Source of the DNA: Reyranella sp.
GTDB lineage: Bacteria; Pseudomonadota; Alphaproteobacteria; Reyranellales; Reyranellaceae
Assembly: GCA_021732965.1 (NCBI GenBank)
Contig: JAKFVZ010000098.1
Coordinates: 1-6,706 of the forward strand
Length of the DNA stretch: 6,706 nt
Reading direction: 5' to 3'
Positions 6,407-6,706 of this stretch are shown here, piece after piece. The position numbers and the translations under genes are program-made. The number at the start of each line of letters is the position of its first letter. Position 1 is the first letter of the stretch. Below the pieces are notes generated by a model. That model saw nothing but the letters and a program-made list of their open reading frames with translations, made no database searches and was not told the origin of the DNA.

Positions 6407-6706
6407 TCAGGCCCCGCGCTTGCCGCGCAGGCGACCGTAGATCACGGGCACCAGCGACAGGGCGGCGAGGCCCAGCAGCGGCACCAGGATGCGTGCTTCG
6501 AAGATGATTCCGAGATCGGGCTGTTCGCCTCTCTTCAGCACCATGCCGAGTCCGGAGCCGACGCTGGCATACACCACGGCCGCCGGCGAGATGCCGAGCA
6601 TAGTCGCGGGCACGTATCGCCGCAGCTGCATGCCGAGCAGGGCCGGGACGATGTTGATCAGCCAGAAGGGAAACACCGGCACCAGCCTCAGAAACAGCAG
6701 ATAGCT
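6407..6706 (-). CDS. TVP38/TMEM64 (VTT-domain) family membrane protein, 3' part
   Basis: The C-terminal 99 residues are visible; the start lies beyond the right edge. The read-in from the edge, YLLFLRLVPVFPFWLINI followed by a second conserved stretch ending LLGM, matches the SNARE-associated/VTT-domain signature (F-L-R-L-x-P-x-F-P-F, then N, then G) of TVP38/TMEM64 and DedA relatives. Those proteins are about 200-250 residues, so over half is missing. Further hydrophobic segments lie at about visible residues 37-57 and 68-90, followed by a basic cytoplasmic-looking tail (GRLRGKRGA). VTT-domain proteins include eukaryotic lipid scramblases and bacterial undecaprenyl-phosphate flippases; the role of the TVP38 branch in bacteria is poorly known. 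A GTG at 6682 could be read as a start but lies inside the conserved motif, so I treat the gene as continuing upstream. It is the first visible gene of the right-hand operon. Confidence 0.88.
   Translation of the reverse strand, partial: SYLLFLRLVPVFPFWLINIVPALLGMQLRRYVPATMLGISPAAVVYASVGSGLGMVLKRGEQPDLGIIFEARILVPLLGLAALSLVPVIYGRLRGKRGA

Noticed and set aside
4705..6507. A 600-codon open frame on the + strand, antisense to the flavoprotein and the start of the kinase
   Set aside because: Its translation is rich in Arg, Gly, Asp and His with no recognisable domain, and it is fully explained as a shadow of GC-rich codons on the opposite strand, where FAD, NAD(P)H and redox motifs are intact.
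6407..6682. A complete small gene starting from GTG at 6682
   Set aside because: The conserved VTT motif continues upstream of the GTG to the window edge in the same frame, so the gene is cut by the edge rather than short.

Overview
The window is strongly GC-rich, with G or C at most third codon positions. Gene content and codon use point to a proteobacterium, most likely an alphaproteobacterium (the kinase H-box and the GST and DUF1499 types are common there). No rRNA, tRNA or mobile gene is present to fix the lineage, so this is an inference. Coding density is very high: eight genes fill almost the whole window and the largest gene-free stretch is 88 bp (2699-2786).

Layout. (1) Positions 1-1820, + strand: the 3' part of an Ldh2-family NAD(P)-dependent 2-hydroxyacid dehydrogenase, then a YibF-like glutathione S-transferase (GST) and a DUF985 cupin. 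The gaps are 28 and 5 bp, so this looks like one small-molecule metabolism or detoxification operon. (2) 1817-2698, - strand: an EamA/YddG-type exporter, tail to tail with the cupin and sharing a CTAG that holds both stop codons. (3) 2699-2786: a divergent promoter region. (4) 2787-3536, + strand: a membrane-anchored DUF1499 protein. (5) 3541-6706, - strand, transcribed from right to left: a TVP38/TMEM64 (VTT-domain) membrane protein cut by the window edge, a mercuric-reductase-like flavoprotein disulfide reductase, and a two-TM sensor histidine kinase. The gaps are 1 and 9 bp, so this is very probably a single transcript.

The left operon is ordinary accessory metabolism. The right cluster is the more interesting unit. 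It couples a membrane protein of the lipid-scramblase/flippase superfamily to a flavin disulfide reductase that keeps the redox CxxxxC. That reductase has Tyr in place of the catalytic His of classical family members and lacks the C-terminal cysteine pair of true MerA. A sensor kinase with no response regulator in view follows. No CRISPR array, insertion sequence, phage gene, RNA gene or convincing intrinsic terminator was seen. I did not find a clearly new defence or mobile system here.
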